Assembly: GCA_916610825.1 (NCBI GenBank)
Contig: OU744451.1
Span: 8,189,441-8,253,440 of the forward strand
Direction: 5' to 3'
DNA: 64,000 nt
DNA from: Haliclystus octoradiatus
Taxonomy: Eukaryota; Cnidaria; Staurozoa; Stauromedusae; Haliclystidae
Shown here: in pieces, positions 1-12,800 of the stretch
How positions within the stretch are numbered: the stretch's first letter is position 1
Layout: every line of letters begins with the position of its first letter
Notes under the pieces: model-generated
The model's database searches: none
What the model was told of the DNA's origin: nothing
Seen by the model: only the letters and a program-made list of their open reading frames with translations
Program-made: the position numbers and the translations under genes

Positions 1-288
1 GTGGTTCAAATCCCCCTCAGGTCAACTCAGCCTTAACTTTATCTGAAACATCAAATGAGTACCATCTAAGGATGGCGGATGGAATGGTTCAGAAGGAATT
101 GCATTGTGAGTAGCTGCGGCGCATCGTTGCGCATTGACAATCAAGGCCTATCTGCCATGAAATCTGTTGAAATTGATCTGCAGTGTCGCGGCTGAGATCT
201 AAGGAGCGTTTAACATCATTGCTCTTAGCGAAAAGAGCCATTTCTCTAGAATAGAGGAGTGGTACGGGTGCCTTCGGTCCACATTACT
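1..288 (+). repeat. tRNA-derived SINE, left end cut by the window
   Basis: Begins in the B box (GGTTCAAATCC) of a tRNA-like head. The body (ATGAGTACCATCT, GCGGCGCATCGTTGCG, GGTACGGGTGCCTTCGG) matches the reverse complement of 34530-34870. Confidence 0.75.
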
Positions 289-403
289 TTTTTACTTGAA
301 ATAGTCTAGCTTTCATAAACTGCTCATGAACTTAACACCTTTTTTCGCTGGGGAGAGGCTTTGTACTCAATGCTATAGGTGCAGCAAAATCAGTCTGTCC
401 CTG

Positions 404-517
404 CCCCTGCGAAAAACAATTCAGGAGTTCATGAACAGTTCGTGAACGCTAAGTGGCCCAAATTCCATGAACTGTTCATGAACTGTTCAAGAACTTTTGA
501 ACTGTTTTTCCTAGGGG
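404..517. repeat. GTTCATGAAC foldback repeat, copy 1
   Basis: CCCCTGCGAAAAACAATTCA ... TTTTTCCTAGGGG, with repeats of the palindrome GTTCATGAAC inside. Just downstream of XPO4 exon 17. Confidence 0.85.
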
Positions 518-765
518 TGACAGCGGCAAATCTAAAGCAATATTATATCAAGTTACAACAATTAATATAAATTAACTTTAACTTTAATTCATTCATTCAT
601 GTTACCTACCAAAGTATTACGATTAAATGAAATTGTCTCAGATCATCATATGTAGTCACTTAATCATCATCATCAACATTATTTAGGAAGATGACTTGGT
701 ATGCTCATGAAAGCTTATTTTTCTCCCAAATAGAACAAGCTAGAATACGTTAGCCAACAACTTAC

Positions 766-876
766 CGTCAGATCCGAACCATTCATTAGAGAGTAATTGA
801 GTAAGTAAACGAATCAAAAGTAATAAATCCGTATGTTGATCTTCTTCGGAGTCTATTGACGATCTTGAACGATGTC
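766..876 (-). CDS. XPO4: XPO4 exon 17 (last one in the window)
   Basis: Encodes GHRSRSSIDSEEDQHTDLLL and LLTQLLSNEWFGSD, the acidic linker and following helix of exportin-4. Exits in phase 1 with gtaagt, so at least one more exon must follow. None was recognised in 1-765. Confidence 0.9.
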
Positions 877-3800
877 CTGCAAGGGTTACACATTGAATAA
901 CATATTATTTATTATTCATGGATTGGTGCATTAAGAGTACATGAGCTGTGTATGGACACCATATCAGACGGTTCATGAACTGACCAACTAAATTTGGTCA
1001 TTGTTCAACGACTGTTTTCACAGGCTTATGCTATACAGTTGATGAACTTACACCTGCAAAAAACAGTTCAGGAGTTCATGAACAGTTTATGAACAGTTCA
1101 TGAACATTCAATGACCCCAATTTGCATGAACTGTTTGAACTGTTTATGAAAAGTTCAATAACCCTCACAGATAGTTCATGAACTCCTGAACTGTTTTTCG
1201 CAGGGGTAGTAAAGGAAAGTTTCTTGTAAAGGTATAGAATGGAAACATCAGAGAAGTCGAGGTTGTACTATTGTGAAATATGGGAACATTCATCAGCAGC
1301 GGAACAGTGTAATGTATACAGGTTCGCCACCTTATGAGCTGGTTTGATTCTGTTTTCTTCTTCCATAGAAAACATATATAGCCAGAAATACCAACGATAA
1401 GCATTTGACATAAAAGTTTAGAATTCCAGAAATCTAGGGCATTTTCTCCTTAATTCTACTAGAATTTGTATTAAAGTTTGGTCTATAAATCAGAAATATC
1501 AGAACTTGCTGTAGCCTTCTAAAACCTAACATTTCATGCTCTGTGGGAGCTTGCTACTAATGATTCAGCCATCAGAAAAATTCAAGTGCTGTTGAATATC
1601 TCCAAATTTGAATGAGGATAATTATCTTTTGTGTGACGTACCTATTCGATGACTAGAATATGATTTCAAAAGTTGGAAACAGTGTTGATATAGGACTGCA
1701 GTTTCATCCTGAGAAGAACAAGAAATATTATTATAGATGATCAAAATACCATAATAAGATCTTATAAAATAAAACAAGTAAAACTTTATATTAAACCCTA
1801 ATATCAAAATATCATTAAAATGCTGTCATTAAAGCGCCATGCAAACACTCTTCAATTTGTGATTTGAAAATAGTTCAATGATTCGGCTGTGACGAACAGG
1901 AACCCAGGTAAACAAGAACATTGCTTTGAATCATGGTTCGTCCATTCATTCTTATCTCAAAATATTGAACAATACCTGTGATAATTCATAACCATCATTG
2001 AATGATACACAAGATAATTTACGGCAATATTGAATGATACGTGTGATCATACATGAACAGGGAAGGATTTGTTGAAAACATATAAGATCATTTCTATTTT
2101 ATAAATCAACCCCTGCGGAAAACAGTTCAGGAGTTCATGAACAGTTCATGAACGTTAAATGGCCCCGATTTTCCTGAACTGTTCATGAACCCTCACAGAC
2201 AGTTCATGAACAGTTCATGAACAGTTCCATCAACCCTCACAGACAGTTCATGAACAGTTCATGAAAATTTGGGGCCATTTAACGTTCATAAACTGTTCAT
2301 GAACTCCTGAATTGTTTTCGCAGGGGAAGTATTGAATACTTTTTATTGTGCAATATGGGTCCGAAGTGGCTTTTGATTTTTATATGCATCCTTGTGTTTA
2401 TATAACCTATATTGCACAGAAAGTGTTTAATATTTGTATATTAAATATTATTATAGTGGAGTAGCAGAGTATAAAATCAAAAATACTAATGTTGATGTTG
2501 AGCCAGATCTACACTTTGGGGTTTGTATTTCAAATTTATGCTATATATGTATATTGTAGGATTGATTTGTAATCTTGTGAATTACCATTGATAAATGATA
2601 ATTAGATCGCAATTTTGAATACCGTAATTCAACACAAAAAGTTTGTTTATATTTTATTTCGTTTCACTGTTGAGACTGAGGAAGTAATAAACTGCCGGAC
2701 TTGTTTAGATTTTGCCGGAATCGTTCAATTCTTATTTGTGATGCAGGCCGCGTTTTAATTAACTTTTAATGTGGTTGACTGGAAACACAACTTCATTGTT
2801 GCAGGCTGTAGGCCTTATTATTCTAAATAGTTTCTGGATTTGTTTATAATGAAATCAAGGATACTTAAAATTTACCTAAACTTAGTTTATCAATATAATA
2901 TTTTAACTTAGTTCAATTGCGACCTGAAAGCATGGACACCCTTCACAATGAGGGCTACCCCTGCGAAAAACTGTTCATGAACAGTCTATAAAAAGTTCAT
3001 GAAAATTAAGGCCATTCAAAGTTCATGAACTGTTCATGAACTCCTGAACTATTTTTTACATAGGAAAGTTTACTGGTGACCCCCAATATCTACAAATTTG
3101 AGTTTATGTTCAGTTAACTTTATATATTAGCATTCGATTACCTGGTTAAGATAAAACAGTTGACTTGAACAGACGTCATTAAATAACTCTAATATCATCT
3201 CCACAATATCAGGACAATTACGATAGATGCCAAGAATCCCAGTAAAATTACCAAGAAAATGATTCGTAGCAGCGAATATCTTTGTAATATTATCTGTAAG
3301 AACAGCTCTTGTTATACCACGTATTGTTTCAATGATTTTAACTAAATCCCGTTTGACAGGTTCACTCTGAGCAATTTGAGAAAAGTTAGGTGCATTGATT
3401 AGGTTGTGATGTCGTTCCTTCACAGGTGTCAAAAACTGAAATAGAAAAGCAAATATTTAAAGGCAATCATCTATATTTAATTAACTAGTTACATAAACAA
3501 AGCAGCAAAGCCATTACAGTCAGACCTGTCATAACGGTCACTGCTATACATCAGTTACCTGTCTATAGCCTCTGAGAAAACAGTTCAGGAGCTTATGAAC
3601 AGTTACTGAACGTTAAATGGCCCCAAATTTTCATGAACTGTTCATGAACTCCTGGACTGTTTTCGCAGGGGAGTAGTCACTCTTGATATGTATAAAACTA
3701 GCAATGAGTGTGGTCCATTATGGACCTTCTATGAAAAAACTTTCAGATCACTTATAATTAAACAATTGACTAAGCTTTCTATATCGCTGTATAATACGGA

Positions 3801-6800
3801 GTATGAACTCTGGAGGAGAACATGAGACACAATACGCATTGAAACGATGTAGCATTAATCAATACATCTTGATCATTCCTTTAATAAAAATTTAATTTAT
3901 TTCACATCAATTGAGTCGATTGAAATGTATAATTTAACGTAGCTATCTCTACATAGAAAAACTTTATTTTATGTGCTGAAAGGAAACCAGAACAAATTAA
4001 TTATTATGAATTACAAATATTCAGTCAAATTTCGAAATATGAAACTATCCATAAAAAATCACTTCAAATCCGATCCGATCCGAAGACCTAAAATATTAAC
4101 CCGAATCTGACCCGATACGATCAAATCGCGTTCGGTTCGGATTGATAAATCTTCATTGCAATACATACAACACTAATGTGGTGTTCACAAAATAACGCCG
4201 TCAAGGTGAGGCCGGTCAAACTCGTGGCATCGCATGTAATATATTCAATATTAAATTAATTTAGCTTCGACAAGACACATGGGTCACTAATTTCTGTTAT
4301 TAACATGATCAAACGATATCTTTTGTTAATTAAAAATGATGATATTAAAAAGAAATAAGAAAAATCGTTGATAAAAGGTTGCAGAATGGCGGAATTGAAC
4401 TGACGACCCTGAATTTGTTATACCAGAGCATTAACCAATTAGCCACTGCCTTACTTACTGTTATCGTCGCTTTGACTGACCTAATCAACAAACCTACTGC
4501 TTCGACAACGCATTATTGAACAAGGCCGATCCACGCGCGTGTATTGAATTTCAAATTATATATATAATCTTAAAATATTATGATATGATAGCATATGAGC
4601 CTATATATTTTTGATCTTTGCAATCTCAGCAAGTAGGCCTGTGATTTTCATGGCAGTCTATCAAAATACTAAGAGTTCGTTGAAAATAAAATTTTAAAAG
4701 TAAACAAAAGATGTGAAAAGTTGACCTCATAGTGCTTCTTGTTATCAAATTTTCCAGAATAATAGCATCAACATCCTTTTAAAAGGAAATAAAATTCTAT
4801 AATAAATCGCTATACTAATTCGATATTGATGTTATGTTACATCTTGTTGTCAATATTTCTACGCGCTATTTATAATAGATTACAGATGTCGAATGAAAGA
4901 AAAGATGATTATGAATAAATTAATTATTTTGATAGAAAAACGAAAACAACTCATTTTGCCAGATTCGTGATATGCATATTTATTCAGAATTTATTGAAAC
5001 GGACGCGAATAGAGTGGAAATGTTTAGTGCAGCTTCAAAGATATAAAATACCACAGCCGATGGTAATATTTCAATGCTCATGTTATGATGCCTGACGAAA
5101 AGGATAATTTACTATGTAGAAAATGAATCTACTTTACCATGCATTTGATCACGATATGAAATGATCATTTTTGTCAGAATTATTTCGAATAAAAGACAAT
5201 CTTTATTTTATTCTTATCGGGCATACATTCTCCTTCGATAAAATATGGTTGTTAACTTATTATTGATTGGTGTATTAACTCAGAGAACCCGCTATTATGT
5301 ATTTAAATGTTGTTCGGAGATTATGCCGCTCGTATAGTTTTTATTTGGATCTCATTTGGAAAATGGTAAGTTGTATTTTAATAAATATTGTTTGCTATGA
5401 TCGATTATTTCATGCAACCTTTTCACTTTTTATTTTTGTAACACAAGGTTTGTTACACTCATCCAAACTGTATTAACTATTTAAAAATGTTTTTGAATTT
5501 TGTTTTTGTGCTTTTAAATTCCAAGCAAAATTTTTGAACGCTGAAAATATTATAATTATTATTATTTATCACAAATCATACGCTCAATTCAATTTAACTT
5601 TGTTAAATTTGATATACCTGAAATTAACGTTATTAAATGTTGATCAAAGATAATAACAAGACATCGCTATTTTTATTCTCGAAACTGTAGTAACATACTG
5701 TGTCTTATCCGTATAGCAAGTCAACAAAATGAAATTTTAATTTTAATCGATGCCTATAATTCCTTCGTTAATTATGGAAGCAAAATCTGAAAATATATGG
5801 CTGCCTGCTCAAAACCAAATGATTCATATTTTTATATTAAATAATAAATTATAGAAATACTTTTGTGCAATGCCTTGATTAATTCTAAACTCTATAATTT
5901 TATATTGTAGACAGATAATCTATTCGAACTTTGAATATTTTTCGAATTGATCAAACGCCAACGTCATTTTGAAAATTCTTGCAAGTTAATTTTTTTTTAT
6001 GCCCCGCGATAGATTATTCATTTCAAAACAGATTGTTTGCTCAGTGTTCTCACAAATTATATATCAAAATAGCCTTTTTAAAAGTGAAATGTTTTGTATC
6101 TCGATTTTGGTAAAAGTAATGAACGGCATTTTGTTTCATTAACAAATTAAATTAAGACCTAAAGTCTCTTTAATTTCATAGCGTTTGTGCCGCGCTATAT
6201 GTATTGCTGATATCAACACTACATGAAATAGGTCTACGTTTCTTTGATTTCAAAACATATTTTGTTTGGCCTAGTTATACTGGTAATTCAATGTAATTCA
6301 GTATTTCGTATTGTTTTAATTATCATAAAACTGATTCAGTTTTCAGTTTCACTTGTTCAAACAATTTACACGCAGCTTTTAAATTCAAACAAAATATTTT
6401 TGTTCTGGAGATTTCAATTTGAAGTCGATTTGGCTGCCCGCTAGATTATCGACCTATGAAATTTTTCAAAATCTCTGAATTTTTTAATGCAATGATATCA
6501 AATAAAATATCAGATGGAGTATATTATTTTAAAACAACGTCACAGACCGATAATTTTCATACAACAAATTTGTTACTGTACATGGTTATCTCGACACAAA
6601 TGTTTGCATAATTTCCCAACAACGGATTATCCGTATTATATTGCCAGTAAGACGTACATAAGTCGCGGACAGACACAGAAATATCGAAATATAGTGATAT
6701 ATAAACAGACAGTCTTATGTATATAAGTGATAGTATTTTCCATTCTATTGAATCAACAGTGTATAAAACAACCACCTGCCTACAGTGGTCAATTTATCAC

Positions 6801-9800
6801 TAGTGTTGTAAAAATTATTACAGAAATTAAATCCTGTTACAACCACTATACTTTAATTTAATAAATGTTAAATAAGATTCGATTGTGGGCCACGGTGAAC
6901 AAAAAAGCGCTGAGCTAACTATTCAAAATACACACGTGCACTGGTAGCTCAGTGGGAGAGTTTATCGCATGACGTGCAGGAGACAGGGTTTAAATTTTCG
7001 CCTGTGAATATATAAATGTTCTTTGTATCCTTTGTATATATATAAACTACATTAATAAAATATATTAATAAACATAATTGATATGGAGTGGATTCTGATT
7101 CAATGGCAATCCAACCACTCTATAATTGACCTACAGACAGGTGGCTCTCTATAAACGTAAAGTTATATGGAAAGGACAGCCTGATAATTCCAAATCAGTG
7201 ATCGAGAGGGTGTAAAGTGCTCAATCTAACAACATGCACATCACAAGATAGAGAAAAACATGTCTTTCTTACAGCTCAGATTTGTATTAGGTAGTAGTTG
7301 TTGGCATACCAAGTGCATTGCATTACACAAAAGACAATTATCACATATCATTATTTATCCTACTATACACACACCTAGATTTACATTAAATTCGAAAACC
7401 AATAGTTTAATCAATTTAATACTTATAAACAAACAACTACATGAAAATATAAATTGATGCGTATCACACAATAGGCTACCATCCAAACATACCTCATGCC
7501 ATAAACGGTCACCGATTTCTGCAGGTTCAGCATGACAAGCAAGCATTGTCAATGCAGTGACAAAAAATCTTTGTGCTTTTGGTGGTATTAACAAAACACC
7601 GTGACCTTGTTGACTAATTTGATTTGCTAATACCCATGTTTTCTGGTTTTTGATAATCTCTGATGCCCTTTAACAAAACACAGAATAATTGTTTGAATAT
7701 CATATGCTGGTTAATAAATGACAAAAAAATCTAACAAACTAATCAATTATTTCCAAAATGATTATCATCACAAACCTTGAAATCATAAATGGATGGCACT
7801 CACCTTATTTTACCATATGCCAATTTAAGTAAAAGCTGGGCGGCATCTTGCACAACTTGTGGTTCAGCTGACCAGCGGCTAAACCAATCAATGGCAATAT
7901 CGGATAGCATGTGACATAATATTTGTGATGTTTGGCTTCTGTCAGCAAAAAGAGATGCATGGAATTTATTCATATCATTCTTTTGCTTTTCTTTATCACA
8001 AAGATATGCAGATGTAACGAAGCGGAAACACCATAGCATACTTGATGCTAATTCAGGACTAAGTAAGTGGATTTGATTAACTTCAACAGTGTAAATCTTT
8101 GATAAACGAAGTAGAATAGTAATGATACGGACAATAGGATCAACTGTAAAAGTAAAAAAACAAAAATAAAAATCGTTTGACATTCATTCACAATAGTTGT
8201 GGTCATAGTAACAATCTGATGCATTGTATATTTGGCTGCGATTGGTCAATTCGTAACCAAGTCCACTTATGGTATCATTTTATACACCCTAACAAGTGAT
8301 TGTATTCGGACCATACAATAATAATTAATATTACATATATCTAACATTATTATTTCAATAATTTCAGATCGGTTAACCTCTTGCTTCATATATGATATTG
8401 AATAACATTAAAATGTCCAGTTTTCTTAAATCGACAATGGTCTAAATTTCAAGCTATTAAGCACTCCTGCGAAAAAATTGTTGAGTTCATCAATGTTTTT
8501 CAAAGGGTAATTACATCCTTTGAATGAGAGAGGTTTGATTAGCTAGCCGCACAAGTACTGTCAAACACGGTCTATGAAAGAAAAAGGACCCAACTACTAT
8601 TAACTGTCCACAGAACACCGCTGTGAGAAATGTTCATGAACTGTTCATGAACTTATGACTTTTTATTGTAATGGTAGTTCATGAAAAGTTGGGATTCTAT
8701 TGGTATAGTCTGAGTTTGATAAGTATGTGGTCTAAAAAGCAAGTATATCCTTACAAAAAATCTACATTGTATTATCAGTCAGTATCAATTTCGGATTGAA
8801 TCAGTTTTAAATCAAGAAGTTTTAAATACATTCAAGTCAATTTATCCTCAAAACGAGTAATTCATTGTAGGCAATTAATTTTTCTCTGAAAGGAAGAATC
8901 CAGTACTAAATATATATCATAAAGACCAGTTACAGTTATCCTAAGTCAATATGAAGTACATTTTAGAGGGGCACACTTCATTCTGAAAGTCTTACATTAA
9001 TGTTTTGTGAGTCCTACAAAATAAAAATTATTTTGAAAGAGTTACACTGCTAGAGATTTAAAAATAATTTAGAAAATTGATGAATGGTATGCCTCCCAAA
9101 CATTTCACAATCAATTGAAATATTAAACAAAAATCATGTCTTAACTTAGAATAAGCTACTTTTGTCTTGAAAAAGGTTTGTTTATTGTTTATCCAGAAGC
9201 TGTTAACCGAAGAGGAAAATTGTTCTCAACTGCATGCATAAATGTGAAATTGCTAAGTTTTAAAGAACAAGTTAACTGTTCTTGAAGTGTTCTCGAGAAG
9301 GTGCAATTTCACGTTTCTTGTCAACTAAGTTATTAAACTGTTTAAAATGAAGACTTTGTAAAATGCCGATAAACTGTGTCAATGTCATTGGACTATTCAT
9401 GAACACCCAAATCTGACCCTAGACTTCCTTTCACAGCACTGGTATGTTTGTATATACCGTCGATTTGGAAGGTTTTGATATACAGCACCATTTTATAGAA
9501 TTAGTATCAAGTCAGCACAATACATCAGGTATTCACCTTGATTTGGATTAACATCAACATTGCCACACGTTTTGATATATTCAGCATTGGCAAGCAAATA
9601 TTCTTCAGTAACCGATGAAGTATGTAGCTCATTAAATTCTTGAGGGACACTTGGTGATGAATCAACATCACTAACAAGAATATGTGCGGATAGCAAGACA
9701 AGCCAATGTAGATCCTCGTACAGACTATCCATTGATTGAGCTAAAATAAAAACAATTTGACCCTGATTACATTATCTCAATAATGTTCTTTGACATTTTG

Positions 9801-12800
9801 TCATCAACAACTTTGGCGAAGTACGTAGCAAAGTGCATTACACAGGGATGTATGATTATGAATAATATTAAAACATGCGTTGTCCAGATTCCAGATGGTG
9901 ATCTACAAGGTTTCAGAGGTCAACATTCTAGATCTGATAGCGAAGGACCGACAAAACCCAGCAACCTGGCAACTAAGGTTTCTGTAAGTCTGGCTAAAAT
10001 TTAAAAGAAAATTCATTTTTTTTCTCCTCAAATTTAGAGAAATGACTATATTATAAGGAACCTGTTATGTGAAAAGTTAACAATAGGACTTTTGATTAAA
10101 AGTCAGGGTTTCCGGAAGCAGAAAGCATTTGCCGCACCCTGATGATAGCCTGGCAGGAGATAAGGTTTTGATTTTATAAGCATGGTAGGCGGCTAATATA
10201 GAGTGATGTGTATTTTTGATATTGAATTCTCAATAGGATGATCTTGAACCTATATGATTATTGGTAATCTGTGTTTTACCTGTTTGTCCCGGGTGAGATA
10301 AGTAAGATTGTAAAGCAGCAGTTTTTAGTTCCAGATTGTGTATTAGTAAATTCAAAGATGGTAGAAGTGAATGCCAGCATAGCATTCCAGCATTGTTTAA
10401 TTCATCAACAAATGCAACTCTGTCTATTTCCTCAACATCACAGTCGATTTCTTCAATTTCAACCTCAATATAAATATAACTCACATCATAATCAGAAACA
10501 ACAATTCAAACAATATTTGGATTTCGTTTTATTTGCTAATCTAAATGTTGAGTTTTATGATCTTTCTGGAATCTTCAATTCGTTCCTTATCAGACGACTA
10601 TATCTCCCTTTATCTTTATTTATTAAATCACAGTTAGTATGTAGTGAAGAATTTGAAAGCATGCAATGGAGAAAACAAAGCACAAAGTTCAAGCATCGTA
10701 CAAAATGTTTGATTCCTTGACAGCCCCTGTGAAAACAGTTCAGGAGTTCATGAACAGTTCATGAACTCCTGAACTGTTTTTCACAGGGGAACACTACTTC
10801 AGCGTTTCAATTTTAAATGAAAATTTATATTATTGTAGAGTAACAGCCAGTCAATCTCGTTCACAAGTGACACAATAATAGTTTGCTATTTAACTTTCCC
10901 ATTGCTTTCATTATGATAGGGAAAAGTCATTATTCAAAATTCATGTATTTAATGTTGTGTCCTGTTATACTCATGTTATCATTCAAAAAGAAATATTCAA
11001 CAGTGAGGTATTTGTTCTATTCTACTTTAAAAGTAAATATTTTGTTAACTTTTATGATTTAAGTTTCACGCATTAACCTTTGGTTTGAATTTGAATAACT
11101 TACGATTTTGCATAAAATAATCTTTTTACTTTGAATAATGTACATTTCAATTCATCAAAACTCTTTAGCAATGACTTTGAGTTAAGAATAATCCCTTAAT
11201 TTGTTAAAAATAAAAAAAATGAACACTTCCACAAGAAACAGTATATTTCAATTACCTAGGTGAAGCTACAAAATGAAAATGCCTTATTTGATAAATTTTT
11301 CAATAATTTGCCACGTCTTTCCGCCATACTGATTCGAATCGGATTTTGTCCTGATTGTTGATTCTGACATAAGCCTTCACATAATAAAAATACATACCTC
11401 TCCAGTTGCTGATATATGCATATATCCATCAGGTGCTGATAAGTGGCATTTCAGATAACAATCAAATAGAGATTGTGCCACATGGCTAAAAACACCCTTT
11501 GGATACTCAGCTGAATGAGACATCAACACAACAAGTGAATCTAGAAGGGTTGAACTTGCTTCACGGAAGTGACAATTATCATCTTCATCATTCTACAACG
11601 ATACAGTAACAATAATCTGACATGAGAATTCAAATTCCAAAAACAGTCTGAAATCTAGGATATTTTGATAAATTTTAATGGATTTCAATGGCAAAAAGGA
11701 ATAACAAGAGTTTCACAAGGCCCAAAATAGTCTGAAATACGCCAAAGGTCTGAAAATTCTCATGTCTGGATAATAAATACAGAATTGCCCTAGATGTACC
11801 AATCATACATTCTATTTATAATATTTTATTTCAATCATATTTAGATTGCTAAAAATACATATAATATGACTGACGTTCACCTCTTAAGCAAATGTGCTTG
11901 TCTATTTGAGGGACAAGTAAAAATCTATGATATAATTTATCAACATTTAAAACAATTGCAATGTGATAATCTGAAAGCTGCACTCAGGTATGCCTATTGC
12001 CTCGAGTATGTTAATTAAAACATGCTACAAATAACAAAATATGTAGATAATTGATTGAGAAAAACGAAAGAAAATGTACTATTTAAAACAGTTTTAATGG
12101 TATGGCTTTTATTTTCAATATCAAATATCATCGGTTGTCGAACTCCAAGAATACATCCGTTATTTAAATCAACGGGTGACTCAGTAACCTAGCATGAATA
12201 TAAAATGATTGTGGAACTGGAAACCGCTGTGAAAAAAACCATGAGTTTATGAACAGTTCATGAACATTTTCTGTGGGTTCATGAACAGTTCATGAACAGT
12301 CACAAAAAGTTCATGTATGGTTCATTAATGTGAAATTGGTTGAAAATTTATGAACAGTTCATGAACTTTTGGTAAAATTTCACGTTCATGAACTCATGAA
12401 CTTTATTTCGCAAGAGAATAGATAAAATACATACAGTACCTGTTTATCAACAGAAAGACGTAGGAAAGTGATTGCCAGATGAGACGCAACACCCAAGAAT
12501 GATTCTAACAGCTTTGTAGAGTTAACAAACACATGAGTTGGACATACATTAACCATTTGGCTAACAATTGATGCAGCACAGAGGGCCTCATGACCTTGCC
12601 ATTTGTCTCTAGATAATAAATCAACATATGGCCAAATGGTATTGTTATCCACAGATTGCTCATACTTTCTATAGAAATAGCATGTGTCATTATCTGCAAG
12701 TAGAGAATATCACACTAAAGGAGTACTTTGGAAATTTTTCAAATGGATTCCAAAACTGTTTCCTATCTACTTGAAAGTACTGTCCACTGCAAAAAAGTTC

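Noticed and set aside
612-658. Possible next XPO4 exon after exon 17 (phase fits, donor gtaggt)
   Set aside because: No resemblance to exportin-4 and a poor acceptor without a pyrimidine tract.
4381-4450. Functional tRNA gene
   Set aside because: Promoter boxes are present but acceptor and anticodon stems do not pair well; treated as tRNA-derived.
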